A stretch of DNA of 64,000 nucleotides from Lachnospiraceae bacterium (GCA_022792535.1 JAAWBG010000057.1:27609-91608); one strand, 5' to 3'. Numbered from the stretch's first letter, positions 7,977-18,267 are shown. Translations and numbers: made by a program. The notes: generated by a model from the sequence alone, not told the origin.

Positions 7977-10097
7977 TTAATTCCGAAATACGCTTATTTC
8001 TTTGTGAGATAAACGCACTGTGACATTTTTAACAGAATTGGCTGAAGTCCACTGCATTCCATTCATCTGCACCACAGTTCCGGCATTCAGAGTACCATAT
8101 ACCATCAATTTCGCTTCATTCGCCTTACTTCTCTTGTCCTCCAGTTCTCTTGTCTTCTCCACCTGCTGCTCCATCTGTTTTCGCTTGATATAAGTTGCCT
8201 GCTCCACTTTCAGATACAGATCCATCTCATTCCGCACTTCCGGCGGATACTGTTTCTGGAGTTTTTTATAAGCTTCCTCAAATATGACTAATTCTGACTG
8301 AAGCTTTTTCAGTTTTATTTCCTCTTCTTCCTCTTTCTCAATCATAGCCTTGCTGACACCAAGAAAAATATTGGTCATCAGGCCTGCCCGGTTTCCGATG
8401 TGATGAGCTTTCACTCCGTTTACCGCCGCTGTATTTCCTCCGATGATGGCTCCTTTATTTCCAGAAATAACAATCTCTTTCCCTGCAACCATATTGCTGT
8501 TCATCACATAATTTGCATAGATTCCTTCATTGGCTGTCAACGAAGCTCCTTCAAAAAACTTTCCGTGAATATCGCTGCCGGACTCTATCACTGCCAGGCC
8601 GCCGCCAGACACGCCATTCTTAATGACAACCCGCTTTCCACTCTGTAAATGTGCAGATTCTACATTTCCTTCCACAATCAATTCGTCCTTGGCCTGAATC
8701 ACCACGCCGCTTCCCACATTTCCTCTGACCCAAATACTTCCGTTAAATCGAAGATTTCCTGTGGATATAGTCACCTCATTCACCACCAAAAGGGGTTGAA
8801 TCGTGATTTCATTATTTTTCAATTCAATCTTGCCGGATTCCCGCGCAATATAGGTTTTCTTATCCTGAGAAAGAAGAAATCCTCTCCCTTTCAACATACG
8901 TTTTTCCTGTCCGCCCTGGGCTGGAAGTTCCGTACCTTCCACTGTTCTTCCTCCGATTCCCGGCTGGGCTTCATGATACACTGCAATCACCTGTCCGGCT
9001 TTTACCTGTTCAAAATATACCGTATTTTGGTAATCAATGGACCCATCTTTTCGTATAGCCGGAATCTGAGGAATACCTGTTCGGAAGAAAAATTCATAAT
9101 ATCCATCTCTTCCTCGTTCTGGCCGCACGCCTTCCGCTGCCAAAAAACGGCTGGTTCCCTGTTCAGCCTCTTTCAGATACTTCTCTATATTATCCTGCCG
9201 GATTCCAAATACAACATTCTCTTTCGCCAGCAGACGCATAATCTCATTCTTACTTTTGGACGCTCCCTTTTCTAAGGTAACGTATACCTCCATTTTGTCC
9301 TGACTGACTGTCACCACACATTCTGACGCCTCTTTCGCCTGCTTTTCCAGCATTTCCATCTGGAGGTCTTCTATTCTGGGCTGATCGTCTGCCTGCTCCC
9401 TTAACTTCAGCCTCATCTGCTGCATCTCTCTGGCAGAATACATCAGACTTTGATAAGCAGACACATCCAGTCCTTCTTCCAATCCCAAACGAATCTCCCG
9501 CATTTGCTGCCAGCGGTACAATTCCTTGGCATAAATTGACACATTCACACGACGTTCCAATCCCAGACGAATCTCCCGCATCTGCTGCCATCCAAAATGG
9601 ATTTTAGCATAAATTGATACGTCCAACCCTTCTTCCAATCCCAGCCGGATTTCTCTCAGGGACTCCCCCAGAAATTCCTTGATCAAATAAGGCGTGAGAT
9701 CCGCCTTATGTTCCAGTCCCAGTCGAATTTCTTCTAACTGATCTGGTTCATACCCTTCTTCAATATAAGAAAAAATATCCACATGTCTCTGTTTTGCCTT
9801 GCGGATTTGACGCAGATAGCCTGCTTCTAACTCCTGGTGTCTAGACAAATCTATTCCCTCTTTTAATCCTTTGCGGATCTGGCGCATTCGGTCATAGGAG
9901 ATCTCCGGCTTGGCATAAACTGCTACGTCCAGCCCCCGTTCCAGTCCTTTTTTTATCTCATCCATCTGAAACCAATCATAATTCACCGAAGTATACCAAG
10001 ACACATCCAGTCCTTTTTCCAAGCCCTGCCGGATTTCTTCCATCTGTCCTTTGTCAAATCCCATCGATTCATATTTTCTGATCAGTTGACTGTTCAC
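7977..10097 (-). CDS. FapA/DUF342-family protein with nine N-terminal 26-residue repeats
   Basis: A 706-residue protein in two parts. Residues about 10-235 are nine helical repeats with consensus QMREIRLGLEEGLDVSIYAK; the period is 26 residues, with one 24-residue unit. Residues about 265-640 form the FapA (formerly DUF342) region: a glycine-rich beta-helix (VRGNVGSGVVI, IIGGNTAAVNG) followed by a coiled coil (570-650) and a C-terminal beta tail. FapA proteins are cytoplasmic and linked to polar or flagellar organisation in some bacteria, but no flagellar genes lie nearby. It is first in an operon with the REC-HD-GYP and Hpt genes. The function is unknown; the repeat array suggests a binding scaffold. 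Confidence 0.88.
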   Translation of the reverse strand: MNSQLIRKYESMGFDKGQMEEIRQGLEKGLDVSWYTSVNYDWFQMDEIKKGLERGLDVAVYAKPEISYDRMRQIRKGLKEGIDLSRHQELEAGYLRQIRKAKQRHVDIFSYIEEGYEPDQLEEIRLGLEHKADLTPYLIKEFLGESLREIRLGLEEGLDVSIYAKIHFGWQQMREIRLGLERRVNVSIYAKELYRWQQMREIRLGLEEGLDVSAYQSLMYSAREMQQMRLKLREQADDQPRIEDLQMEMLEKQAKEASECVVTVSQDKMEVYVTLEKGASKSKNEIMRLLAKENVVFGIRQDNIEKYLKEAEQGTSRFLAAEGVRPERGRDGYYEFFFRTGIPQIPAIRKDGSIDYQNTVYFEQVKAGQVIAVYHEAQPGIGGRTVEGTELPAQGGQEKRMLKGRGFLLSQDKKTYIARESGKIELKNNEITIQPLLVVNEVTISTGNLRFNGSIWVRGNVGSGVVIQAKDELIVEGNVESAHLQSGKRVVIKNGVSGGGLAVIESGSDIHGKFFEGASLTANEGIYANYVMNSNMVAGKEIVISGNKGAIIGGNTAAVNGVKAHHIGNRAGLMTNIFLGVSKAMIEKEEEEEIKLKKLQSELVIFEEAYKKLQKQYPPEVRNEMDLYLKVEQATYIKRKQMEQQVEKTRELEDKRSKANEAKLMVYGTLNAGTVVQMNGMQWTSANSVKNVTVRLSHKEISVFRN
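8000..10080 (-). repeat. 78-bp coding repeat array in the FapA-like gene (units at about 9395-10070)
   Basis: Within this gene, the segment coding for residues about 10-235 repeats every 78 bases. The best-conserved units, near 9480-9515 and 9558-9593, are almost identical at DNA level, indicating recent duplication. Conserved isoleucines fall at residues 22, 48, 74, 98, 124, 150, 176 and 202. Confidence 0.85.
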
Positions 10098-10138
10098 TTG
10101 TTCCTCTTCTCCTCTATCATTTTATTTCCTATCTTTTA

Positions 10139-10167
10139 ATTTTATGGTATAATCGCCAGACTGTCAA
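10139..10167 (-). promoter_or_regulatory. Promoter of the FapA-like/HD-GYP/Hpt operon
   Basis: On the minus strand TTGACA (10162-10167), 17 bases and TAAAAT (10139-10144) precede the FapA-like gene by about 40 bases. Confidence 0.75.
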
Positions 10168-10240
10168 TAAACAAATCTACCGTATAGAAAAAGAATTCTC
10201 ATTACAAGGCCAAAACTCTCATGTAATTTCCTATTATGGC

Positions 10241-10281
10241 AAAAACAGGAACTGTAAAAGCTTTCGGCCTCTACAGTCCCT
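10241..10281 (-). terminator. groESL terminator
   Basis: A 15-bp stem with a few G-U pairs (10247-10261 with 10267-10281) and a five-base loop is followed on the minus strand by TTTTT (10241-10245). It lies 70 bases past the groEL stop. Confidence 0.8.
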
Positions 10282-10347
10282 ATCTTTTCTAATAGTCTTA
10301 TTTTCCTATTCTGCCAGATCGCAGATTTTTATATTCTTATCGGGGAA

Positions 10348-12021
<1,674 letters not shown>

Positions 12022-12044
12022 TTATACTTTCAGTCTGCCAGATT

Positions 12045-12344
<300 letters not shown>

Positions 12345-12389
12345 TTATTGAGTGATCTTTTCTATTCTATGTTTTATCTTTTTGGGTTA

Positions 12390-12416
12390 TTAGCACTCAT
12401 TTATATCGAGTGCTAA
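12390..12416. promoter_or_regulatory. CIRCE heat-shock operator (HrcA site)
   Basis: The element reads TTAGCACTC, nine bases, GAGTGCTAA: a perfect match to the CIRCE consensus bound by the HrcA repressor. It lies between the groES promoter and start codon. A further single half-site (12434-12442) overlaps the -10 box. Confidence 0.97.
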
Positions 12417-12430
12417 TTACTTATGTACCT

Positions 12431-12459
12431 AATTTAGCACTCTGCTTTTTCTTTGTCAA
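12431..12459 (-). promoter_or_regulatory. groESL promoter
   Basis: TTGACA (12454-12459), a 17-base spacer and TAAATT (12431-12436) on the minus strand. The spacer and -10 carry an extra CIRCE half-site (GAGTGCTAA), an unusual addition to the full operator downstream. Confidence 0.85.
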
Positions 12460-12510
12460 TATACATTTTCATATTTTATAAAAAGTTTAGATTTTAAATT
12501 ACCAGTTCAG

Positions 12511-12574
12511 CCAGACATAATGACAATAACTGTGACATGCTCGCATGGCTAAAGTTATTGTTATCTATGTCTGG
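12511..12574. repeat. Imperfect inverted repeat (hairpin element)
   Basis: Arms at 12511-12531 and 12553-12574 (CCAGACATA...CAATAACT and its complement, one gap and few mismatches) enclose a 21-base loop. No T-run follows on either strand, so a simple terminator is unlikely. The rest of the 388-base gene-free stretch up to 12720 holds two more hairpins (GAGGTATG/CATACCTC near 12608-12629; GGCGCC/GGCGC near 12650-12671). Confidence 0.7.
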
Positions 12575-12720
12575 AATGAGCGCCTCTTTATAAGCAAAGT
12601 TAGCACGTGAGGTATGCTCTGCCATACCTCGCTTGCGGGAAAGCACCGAAGGCGCCTTTGCAAATGGCGCGCCTGAACTAGTATCCTTCCTGCTTGCGAA
12701 TGCCGCATCTGAATCTGCTC

Positions 12721-13188
12721 CTACAGTGGATGCTCCTGAATATATTCTTCCATAATCGCCGCCGCCATTCCCACTAATTTTGCGCAGGGACGCTTTTTGT
12801 AGTATCCTTCTGTCCGCTGCTCTGGAACAGGTTCCTCTCTTTTCTGATTTAATCCCAGCAATTCCCGGCAGACAATGGAACCATTTTCTGCTTCAAATGC
12901 TTTTGCCAATTTCTGGACTCTCTCATAATGTTCTTTCTTTCCCTGAAAATCCTCTGGTTCCTCATAACCATATAAGATTCCGGCTGTCAAAAACATTCCG
13001 CTGACCGTTCCGCAGACTTCCCGCAGCCGGCCCATTCCTCCGCCGAAAGAGGAGCTGAGCCTTGCCGCTGTCTTTTCATCTATCCCATGCAGATCTGAAA
13101 AGGCCAGAAATACTGCCTGGGTACAATTATATCCTTTTAGAAAATTTTCTTCTGCAATTTTTCCATATTTGCTGTTTTCGCAATCCAT
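12721..13188 (-). CDS. C_GCAxxG_C_C family protein
   Basis: A 155-residue soluble protein with spaced cysteines: GYNCTQAV near residue 20, a glycine-rich FGGGMGRLREVCGTVSGM segment near 48-65, then C at about 107 and 134. This matches the C_GCAxxG_C_C family, thought to bind a metal or redox centre and often placed near redox genes; its reaction is unknown. It follows trmD by 22 bases and is probably the last gene of the ylxM-trmD operon. The position after trmD is where rplS is usually found. Confidence 0.82.
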   Translation of the reverse strand: MDCENSKYGKIAEENFLKGYNCTQAVFLAFSDLHGIDEKTAARLSSSFGGGMGRLREVCGTVSGMFLTAGILYGYEEPEDFQGKKEHYERVQKLAKAFEAENGSIVCRELLGLNQKREEPVPEQRTEGYYKKRPCAKLVGMAAAIMEEYIQEHPL

Positions 13189-13210
13189 CTATATTTCCTT
13201 TCTTCTATCG

Positions 13211-13933
13211 TCAAATCTCATTCAGCCATTTCCATTCTCTCTCTGTCAATTCTGCCTTCTCCAAAAGATCCGGCCGCCGCTCCTTTGTGAGAAGGATAGA
13301 CTGCTGTCTGCGCCAGGTTTCAATATTTTTGTGATGTCCTGACAGCAAAACAAAGGGGACCTTTTTTCCATTCCATTCTTCCGGCCTGGAATATTGAGGA
13401 TACTCCAATAGGTTCCCTTCAAAAGACTCCTTCATTCCAGACTCCTCATTCCCCAAAACTCCCGGCACCATACGGGAAACAGCGTCAACCACCACCATAG
13501 CCGGCAGTTCTCCTCCTGTCAGCACATAATCCCCAATGGATATATGATCGGTTACAATCTCTTCCAACACCCGCTCATCAATCCCCTCATAGTGGCCGCA
13601 CAACAGAACAATATCTTCTTCTTTTGCCAGATCTTTGGCTGTTTTCTGAGTAAATCTTGTTCCCTGAGGCGTCATATAGATACAGCGCGGCTTTTTTCCA
13701 ATCCGTTCCACCACAGACTGCCACGCATCATAAACCGGCTGTGCCTGCATCAGCATTCCTGCCCCTCCGCCATAAGGATAATCGTCTACTTTTCCATATT
13801 TATTGACTGCATAATCACGAATATTAACTGCTTCTATCTGGAGCAGTCCCGCCTCAGAAGCTCTGCCGATGATACTGGTATTCAAACCATTCATGACCAT
13901 TTCCGGAAATAATGTCAATATATAAAAATTCAT
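13211..13933 (-). CDS. trmD: tRNA (guanine-37 N1) methyltransferase
   Basis: A 240-residue SPOUT methyltransferase using S-adenosylmethionine to form m1G37 next to the anticodon, which prevents +1 frameshifting. Family marks are [12 protein letters not shown] at the start, [11 protein letters not shown], and the trefoil-knot segments [13 protein letters not shown] and [16 protein letters not shown]. It follows rimM by 10 bases, the conserved order. Length and start are typical. Confidence 0.98.
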   Translation of the reverse strand: MNFYILTLFPEMVMNGLNTSIIGRASEAGLLQIEAVNIRDYAVNKYGKVDDYPYGGGAGMLMQAQPVYDAWQSVVERIGKKPRCIYMTPQGTRFTQKTAKDLAKEEDIVLLCGHYEGIDERVLEEIVTDHISIGDYVLTGGELPAMVVVDAVSRMVPGVLGNEESGMKESFEGNLLEYPQYSRPEEWNGKKVPFVLLSGHHKNIETWRRQQSILLTKERRPDLLEKAELTEREWKWLNEI

Positions 13934-13943
13934 AAAGCTCCTC

Positions 13944-14492
13944 TTAACTTTCTTCCAACAGCCCTGGCATCAGGTGTACCTGCATTTTTTTGGAATCCAT
14001 ATCTACCTTAAGAATACACTCCTTAATTGCAGGGAGCAGAACCTCCCCCTTCTTGTCAGTCACTTTCGAGCGGTAGGGAGAGTCTTCTTCTACCTGTACC
14101 ACATACACATCATTGGCCCCTGTCTGCAAAACATCTCGGACCACGCCCAGTACCTGCTGATCCTCTGTTTCCACTTCCACACCAATCAAATCTGCAATAA
14201 AATACTCGTCTTTTCCACATTTCACCGCCTGCTCTCTGGTGATCAGAAGACTTTTTCCCTTATACTTTTCTATCTCATTTATATGATCAATACCTCTGAA
14301 TTTTAAGATTACCAAGTTTTTAAAAAATTTCACCTGGCCGATTTCCAGTTCCATCTTTTCTTTTCCGGTATCCAGAAATACTTTTTTCAGTTTTTTAAAA
14401 CGCATCGGGTCGTCTGTTGTGGGAAACACTTTTACCTCGCCGCGCACCCCATGGGTTGTGGTAATCACTCCCACCTGAAGTAAATCTTCCAT
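13944..14492 (-). CDS. rimM: Ribosome maturation factor RimM
   Basis: A 182-residue protein with the RimM N-terminal domain ([22 protein letters not shown]) and a C-terminal PRC-barrel ([15 protein letters not shown]). It binds S19 during maturation of the 30S head. The ATG at 14492 is chosen because AAAGGA precedes it and the protein then has family length; an open frame continues 50 codons upstream through a foldback element and is not family sequence. Confidence 0.96.
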   Translation of the reverse strand: MEDLLQVGVITTTHGVRGEVKVFPTTDDPMRFKKLKKVFLDTGKEKMELEIGQVKFFKNLVILKFRGIDHINEIEKYKGKSLLITREQAVKCGKDEYFIADLIGVEVETEDQQVLGVVRDVLQTGANDVYVVQVEEDSPYRSKVTDKKGEVLLPAIKECILKVDMDSKKMQVHLMPGLLEES

Positions 14493-14558
14493 AGTTTTCC
14501 TTTCTGCTTTCCTAATCTCGTCTGTCCCTGGCTTTTGCCTTAATGGAATCAGATGAAA

Positions 14559-14658
14559 AGAGGCTGCTGCAAAATGAATTTTCCTTATAACGTATCGTAC
14601 CGATATTGTTTCTATCACAACCATACGTTGTAGAATCATCATTTTGCAACAACCCCTT
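14559..14658. mobile_element. MITE-like foldback element inside the ribosomal operon
   Basis: A 100-bp unit between khpA and rimM whose halves are imperfect complements: the right end begins, read inward, GGGGTTGTTGCAAAATGA and the left GGCTGCTGCAAAATGA, with a second matched block (TAACGTAT / ACAACGTATG) further in. It encodes nothing. The ends resemble the inverted repeat beside the transposase fragment at the right edge of the window (GGGGCTGTGAAAAAATGG), suggesting a non-autonomous relative, by inference. Confidence 0.5.
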
Positions 14659-14666
14659 CCAGGATC

Positions 14667-14897
14667 CTACTGCATAATATCTACAATAACTTTCTTGTCG
14701 CTTTTCGCTGCTGCTGCTTTTACAACGGCACGGATCGCCTTTGCAATGCGTCCCTGCTTTCCGATTACCTTTCCCATATCTGCCTGGGCAACACGTAATT
14801 CTATCACAATGGATTTTTCGTTCTCAGTCTCTGTAACTGCAACTTCTTCAGGATAATCCACAAGTGCTTTCGCAATTACTTCTACTAATTCTTTCAT
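14667..14897 (-). CDS. khpA: KH-domain RNA-binding protein KhpA
   Basis: A 76-residue protein consisting of one KH domain; the RNA-binding loop reads GKQGRIAKAIR (about residues 47-57). In Gram-positives KhpA pairs with KhpB/EloR and binds many RNAs, affecting cell elongation. It sits directly after rpsP (18 bases), the usual place, with GAGGTG before the ATG. Confidence 0.95.
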   Translation of the reverse strand: MKELVEVIAKALVDYPEEVAVTETENEKSIVIELRVAQADMGKVIGKQGRIAKAIRAVVKAAAAKSDKKVIVDIMQ

Positions 14898-14915
14898 TAC
14901 GTCACCTCACGAAGA

Positions 14916-15158
14916 TTATTTTTCGATACCGGCTGCCTTAAAGATCTTTCCTACTACTTCTGTAGGCTGAGCACCATTTGCCAGCCATTTTTTGGCTAAC
15001 TCTTCATTTACATGAAATTCACTTGGATCTTTGGTTGGATCGTAAGTTCCAATTTCTTCAATAAATCTGCCGTCTCTTGGAGATCTGGCATCAGCTACAA
15101 CGATTCTATAGAAAGGAGCTTTTTTCTGTCCCATTCTCTTCAATCTAATCTTTACCAC
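14916..15158 (-). CDS. rpsP: 30S ribosomal protein S16
   Basis: An 80-residue protein with the S16 opening [30 protein letters not shown] and the GTYDP segment. It begins with GTG at 15158 after AGGAGG. It lies between ffh and khpA as in most Firmicutes. Confidence 0.99.
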   Translation of the reverse strand: MVKIRLKRMGQKKAPFYRIVVADARSPRDGRFIEEIGTYDPTKDPSEFHVNEELAKKWLANGAQPTEVVGKIFKAAGIEK

Positions 15159-15251
15159 TACGTCTCACCTCCTGATTCTTATCATTTTTATTCTATATTG
15201 GTAATCAAAACGAGGATATTCTTCGTTCTGTTACTCACTTTTATAAAACTT

Positions 15252-16610
15252 CTAAAATCCAAAGGGCATCTTAAATCCGCCGCCTCTTCGTTTTCCCTTG
15301 CCGCCCATTAGAGCCGGCATCTGCTTCATCATCTTCCTGCTCTGTTCAAACTGCTTCACCAGGCGGTTTACCTCGCTGATATCCACTCCCGCTCCCTGGG
15401 CAATTCTGCGCTTGCGGCTGACATTCAAAATAGAAGGGTTAGACCTCTCTTTGGGAGTCATGGAATATATAATTCCTTCGATTCTGGCCATCTTTTTCTC
15501 ATCCATGGCGTTCTCTATCTCTGCAATCTGAGCGCCGCCGATTCCAGGCATCATGCCAAGCAGGCTGGAAATGCCTCCCATTTTCTTCATCTGGTTCATG
15601 GACTCTAAATAGTCGTCAAAACCAAATTCTGCCTTTTTCATCTTCTGTTCCAGTTCTCTGGCCTTATCTTCATCAATGGTTTCCTGGGCTTTTTCAATTA
15701 ACGTCAGCACATCTCCCATGCCCAGAATACGATTGGCCATACGATCTGGATAAAACTGTTCCAAATCGGAGAGCTTCTCTCCCATACCTACGTATAAGAG
15801 GGGCTTGCCTGTCACTGCCCGGATAGACAAAGCGGCTCCGCCTCTGGTATCGCCATCTAATTTTGTCAGGATCACACCGTCAATTCCAATCTTTTCATCA
15901 AAGGTGGAAGCCACATTCACTGCATCTTGTCCTGTCATGGCGTCTACCACCAGAATCGTCTGAAATACTTCTACCTGTTCTTTGATCTCTTGGAGTTCCT
16001 GCATCATCTCTTCATCTACATGAAGGCGTCCTGCGGTATCTAAAATCACCACATTGCAGCCTTTGGACTTGGCATGTTCTATGGCTGCCTTTGCAATATT
16101 GGCCGGCTTGTGGCTGTCTCCCATGGAAAATACTTCCACACCCTGCTTTTCTCCGTTGATCTGAAGCTGTTGGATGGCTGCAGGCCGATAAACGTCGCAG
16201 GCTGCCAGTAAAGGTTTCCTGCCCTTCTGCTTCAGCTTTCCAGCAATCTTTGCAGTGGTAGTGGTTTTACCTGCACCCTGGAGGCCCGCCATCATAATCA
16301 CGGTAATCTCACCGCCTGGTTTTAACCCTATCTCTGTGGTCTCGGAACCCATCAAAGACACTAGCTCTTCATTTACAATTTTTATCACCATCTGCCCAGG
16401 ATTCAGTCCGTTCATTACATCCTGTCCCACTGCCCGTTCCTGCACAGATTTCACAAACTGCTTCACTACCTTAAAGTTAACATCTGCTTCCAGCAGGGCA
16501 AGTTTGACTTCCTTTAAGGCCCTTTTCACATCTTCTTCCGTCAAAAGTCCTTTGCTTCGCAAAGATTTGAATACATTCTGTAGTTTTTCGGATAAGCTGT
16601 CAAATGCCAT
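15252..16610 (-). CDS. ffh: Signal recognition particle protein Ffh
   Basis: A 452-residue SRP54 GTPase: N domain about 1-90, G domain about 95-295 (P-loop GLQGAGKTTTTAK, DTAGRLHVD, TKLDGDTRGG), and a methionine-rich M domain that binds 4.5S RNA and signal sequences. It targets membrane proteins to the FtsY receptor, also encoded in this window. It follows ylxM with essentially no gap. Confidence 0.99.
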   Translation of the reverse strand: MAFDSLSEKLQNVFKSLRSKGLLTEEDVKRALKEVKLALLEADVNFKVVKQFVKSVQERAVGQDVMNGLNPGQMVIKIVNEELVSLMGSETTEIGLKPGGEITVIMMAGLQGAGKTTTTAKIAGKLKQKGRKPLLAACDVYRPAAIQQLQINGEKQGVEVFSMGDSHKPANIAKAAIEHAKSKGCNVVILDTAGRLHVDEEMMQELQEIKEQVEVFQTILVVDAMTGQDAVNVASTFDEKIGIDGVILTKLDGDTRGGAALSIRAVTGKPLLYVGMGEKLSDLEQFYPDRMANRILGMGDVLTLIEKAQETIDEDKARELEQKMKKAEFGFDDYLESMNQMKKMGGISSLLGMMPGIGGAQIAEIENAMDEKKMARIEGIIYSMTPKERSNPSILNVSRKRRIAQGAGVDISEVNRLVKQFEQSRKMMKQMPALMGGKGKRRGGGFKMPFGF

Positions 16611-16611
16611 C

Positions 16612-16956
16612 TTATAACTCCTCTAATATCTCATTGGAAATAGCTTCGATCTCTGCCATTACCACTGTCTCTTTCTGATCCTGATAATTCCGGCTGAGGT
16701 TCTGGATTCTGGTAACTTTTTCCTTCGTGTTGAGAAAACGTTCCAGAAGATGCAGCTTCTCTTCATATCCCTCTAAAGTTCTGTCACAGCGTCTGATCAG
16801 ATCGTGTACGCCCTGGCGGCTGATTCCCTCTTCTTTTGCGATCTCGCTTAAAGACAGATCATCCAGCACAAAATCTTCATAAATACTTCTCTGATGCTCT
16901 GTGAGCAGTTCTCCATAAAAATCATAGAGATAGGTCTGCATTACTTTCTTCTCCAT
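16612..16956 (-). CDS. ylxM: YlxM-family helix-turn-helix protein (UPF0122)
   Basis: A 114-residue helical protein with a sigma-70 region 4-like helix-turn-helix ([23 protein letters not shown]). YlxM accompanies ffh in Gram-positives and modulates SRP function in Streptococcus. The ATG at 16956 follows AAGGTGAT and matches the family start [15 protein letters not shown]; a second ATG at 16941 with GGAG is possible. Its predicted promoter leaves a leader of only about 10 bases for the first start and about 25 for the second. Confidence 0.93.
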   Translation of the reverse strand: MEKKVMQTYLYDFYGELLTEHQRSIYEDFVLDDLSLSEIAKEEGISRQGVHDLIRRCDRTLEGYEEKLHLLERFLNTKEKVTRIQNLSRNYQDQKETVVMAEIEAISNEILEEL

Positions 16957-16972
16957 TTCAATCACCTTGAGT

Positions 16973-17001
16973 ATCATACTATAAAAAAAGCAAGGTGTCA
17001 A
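16973..17001 (-). promoter_or_regulatory. Promoter of the ylxM-ffh-trmD operon, -35 inside a terminator stem
   Basis: On the minus strand TTGACA (16996-17001), 17 bases, TATGAT (16973-16978). The -35 hexamer is part of the hairpin that terminates the preceding operon. Confidence 0.8.
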
Positions 17002-17022
17002 GTATTTTTTCTTGACACCTTG
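16991..17022. terminator. Terminator of the plsX-ilvA operon (bidirectional)
   Basis: A perfect 12-bp stem (CAAGGTGTCAAG / CTTGACACCTTG) with an eight-base loop lies 22 bases past the ilvA stop. On the minus strand it is followed by C and T7, on the plus strand by T5. Confidence 0.9.
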
Positions 17023-17043
17023 TTTTTCCTAAGCTGTTAGTCT

Positions 17044-18255
17044 TTACAGGTTCGTCCGCACCGATTTAGGCTGATATCCTTTCTGTTCTAAGGCTTCCAT
17101 AATCTGATTTTTATGTTCTGTGCCAAAGGCTTCCATGGTGATACGCAGTTCCACTGCCGCATTCCGGTTGGTGGATACAAACTGATTATGCTCTAACTTA
17201 ATCACATTTCCCTGCTCTTTTGCAATGGTGTCTGCCACCTTGCACAGCTCTCCCGGCTTGTCCGGCAGAAGGACAGATACTGTAAAGATCCGGTCACGGA
17301 AGATCAAGCCCTGCTGCACCACCGAAGACATGGTGATCACATCCATATTGCCGCCGCTCAGAATAGAAACCACCCGCTTATTTTCCACATTCAGATGACG
17401 CAGTGCAGCCACTGTCAATAACCCGGAATTTTCCACTACCATCTTGTGATTCTCTACCATATCCAAAAACGCCACGATCAATTCATCATCCTTTACGGTA
17501 AGGATCTCATCCAAATTTTCCCGCACATAGGGAAAAATCTTTTCTCCCGGCGTCTTGACTGCTGTTCCATCTGCAATGGTGCTGACCTTTGGCAGAGTCA
17601 GCACTTTTCCTGCCTCTATGGAGGCCTGCATGCAGTTTGCCTCGGCAGGTTCCACGCCGATCACTTTAATCTTGGGATTCAACAATTTTGCCAGCACCGA
17701 CACGCCGGCCGCAAGACCGCCGCCGCCAATAGGAACCAGAATATATTCCACCAATGGAAGTTCTTTAAAAATCTCCATGGCAATGGTTCCCTGTCCGGTG
17801 GCCACCGCCAGATCATCAAAGGGATGGATAAAGGTATAACCGTGTTCCTCCGCCAGTTCATAGGCTTTTTGACAGGCCTCGTCATACACGTCTCCATAAA
17901 GGATTACCTCCGCGCCATACCCTTTGGTTCGATTTACCTTGATCAGAGGGGTGGTGGTAGGCATTACAATGGTGGCTTTTACCCCAAAACATTTGGCCGC
18001 ATAAGCCACCCCCTGGGCATGATTTCCTGCTGAAGCAGTAATCAGCCCTTTTTTCCGTTCTTCTTCTGTCAAAGTACTGATCTTATAATAGGAACCACGT
18101 ACCTTATAGGCTCCCGTAAACTGCATATTTTCTGGTTTCAGATATACTTTGTTTCCTGTCTGCTCGCTTAAAAAATCACTGTACACCAGCTTTGTCTCTA
18201 ATGTCACCTCTTTTACAATCTTACTTGCCTCTTCAAATCTTTCCAATGTCAACAT
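17044..18255 (-). CDS. ilvA: Threonine ammonia-lyase (threonine dehydratase)
   Basis: A 403-residue PLP enzyme turning threonine into 2-oxobutanoate, the first step to isoleucine or a catabolic entry. The PLP lysine is in FTGAYKVRGS (about residue 52), the phosphate-binding glycine loop in PIGGGGLAAGV, and a C-terminal ACT-like domain (about 325-403, TVSLLPDKPGEL-like) is present. Length and the single ACT domain fit the short TdcB-with-ACT type, not the 510-residue biosynthetic form. It follows ftsY by 12 bases, so it is last in the plsX operon. Confidence 0.93.
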   Translation of the reverse strand: MLTLERFEEASKIVKEVTLETKLVYSDFLSEQTGNKVYLKPENMQFTGAYKVRGSYYKISTLTEEERKKGLITASAGNHAQGVAYAAKCFGVKATIVMPTTTPLIKVNRTKGYGAEVILYGDVYDEACQKAYELAEEHGYTFIHPFDDLAVATGQGTIAMEIFKELPLVEYILVPIGGGGLAAGVSVLAKLLNPKIKVIGVEPAEANCMQASIEAGKVLTLPKVSTIADGTAVKTPGEKIFPYVRENLDEILTVKDDELIVAFLDMVENHKMVVENSGLLTVAALRHLNVENKRVVSILSGGNMDVITMSSVVQQGLIFRDRIFTVSVLLPDKPGELCKVADTIAKEQGNVIKLEHNQFVSTNRNAAVELRITMEAFGTEHKNQIMEALEQKGYQPKSVRTNL

Positions 18256-18267
18256 TTTTTCACGCTC

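Noticed and set aside
8649..9275. 208-codon open frame opposite the FapA-like gene
   Set aside because: Antisense to a well-supported coding region, no ribosome site, no recognisable family.
14493..14642. 50-residue N-terminal extension of RimM
   Set aside because: It is translated from the foldback element and lacks family similarity; AAAGGA marks the ATG at 14492.
17446..18033. 195-codon open frame opposite ilvA
   Set aside because: Fully antisense to a clear threonine dehydratase; histidine- and cysteine-rich composition is typical of a mirror frame.
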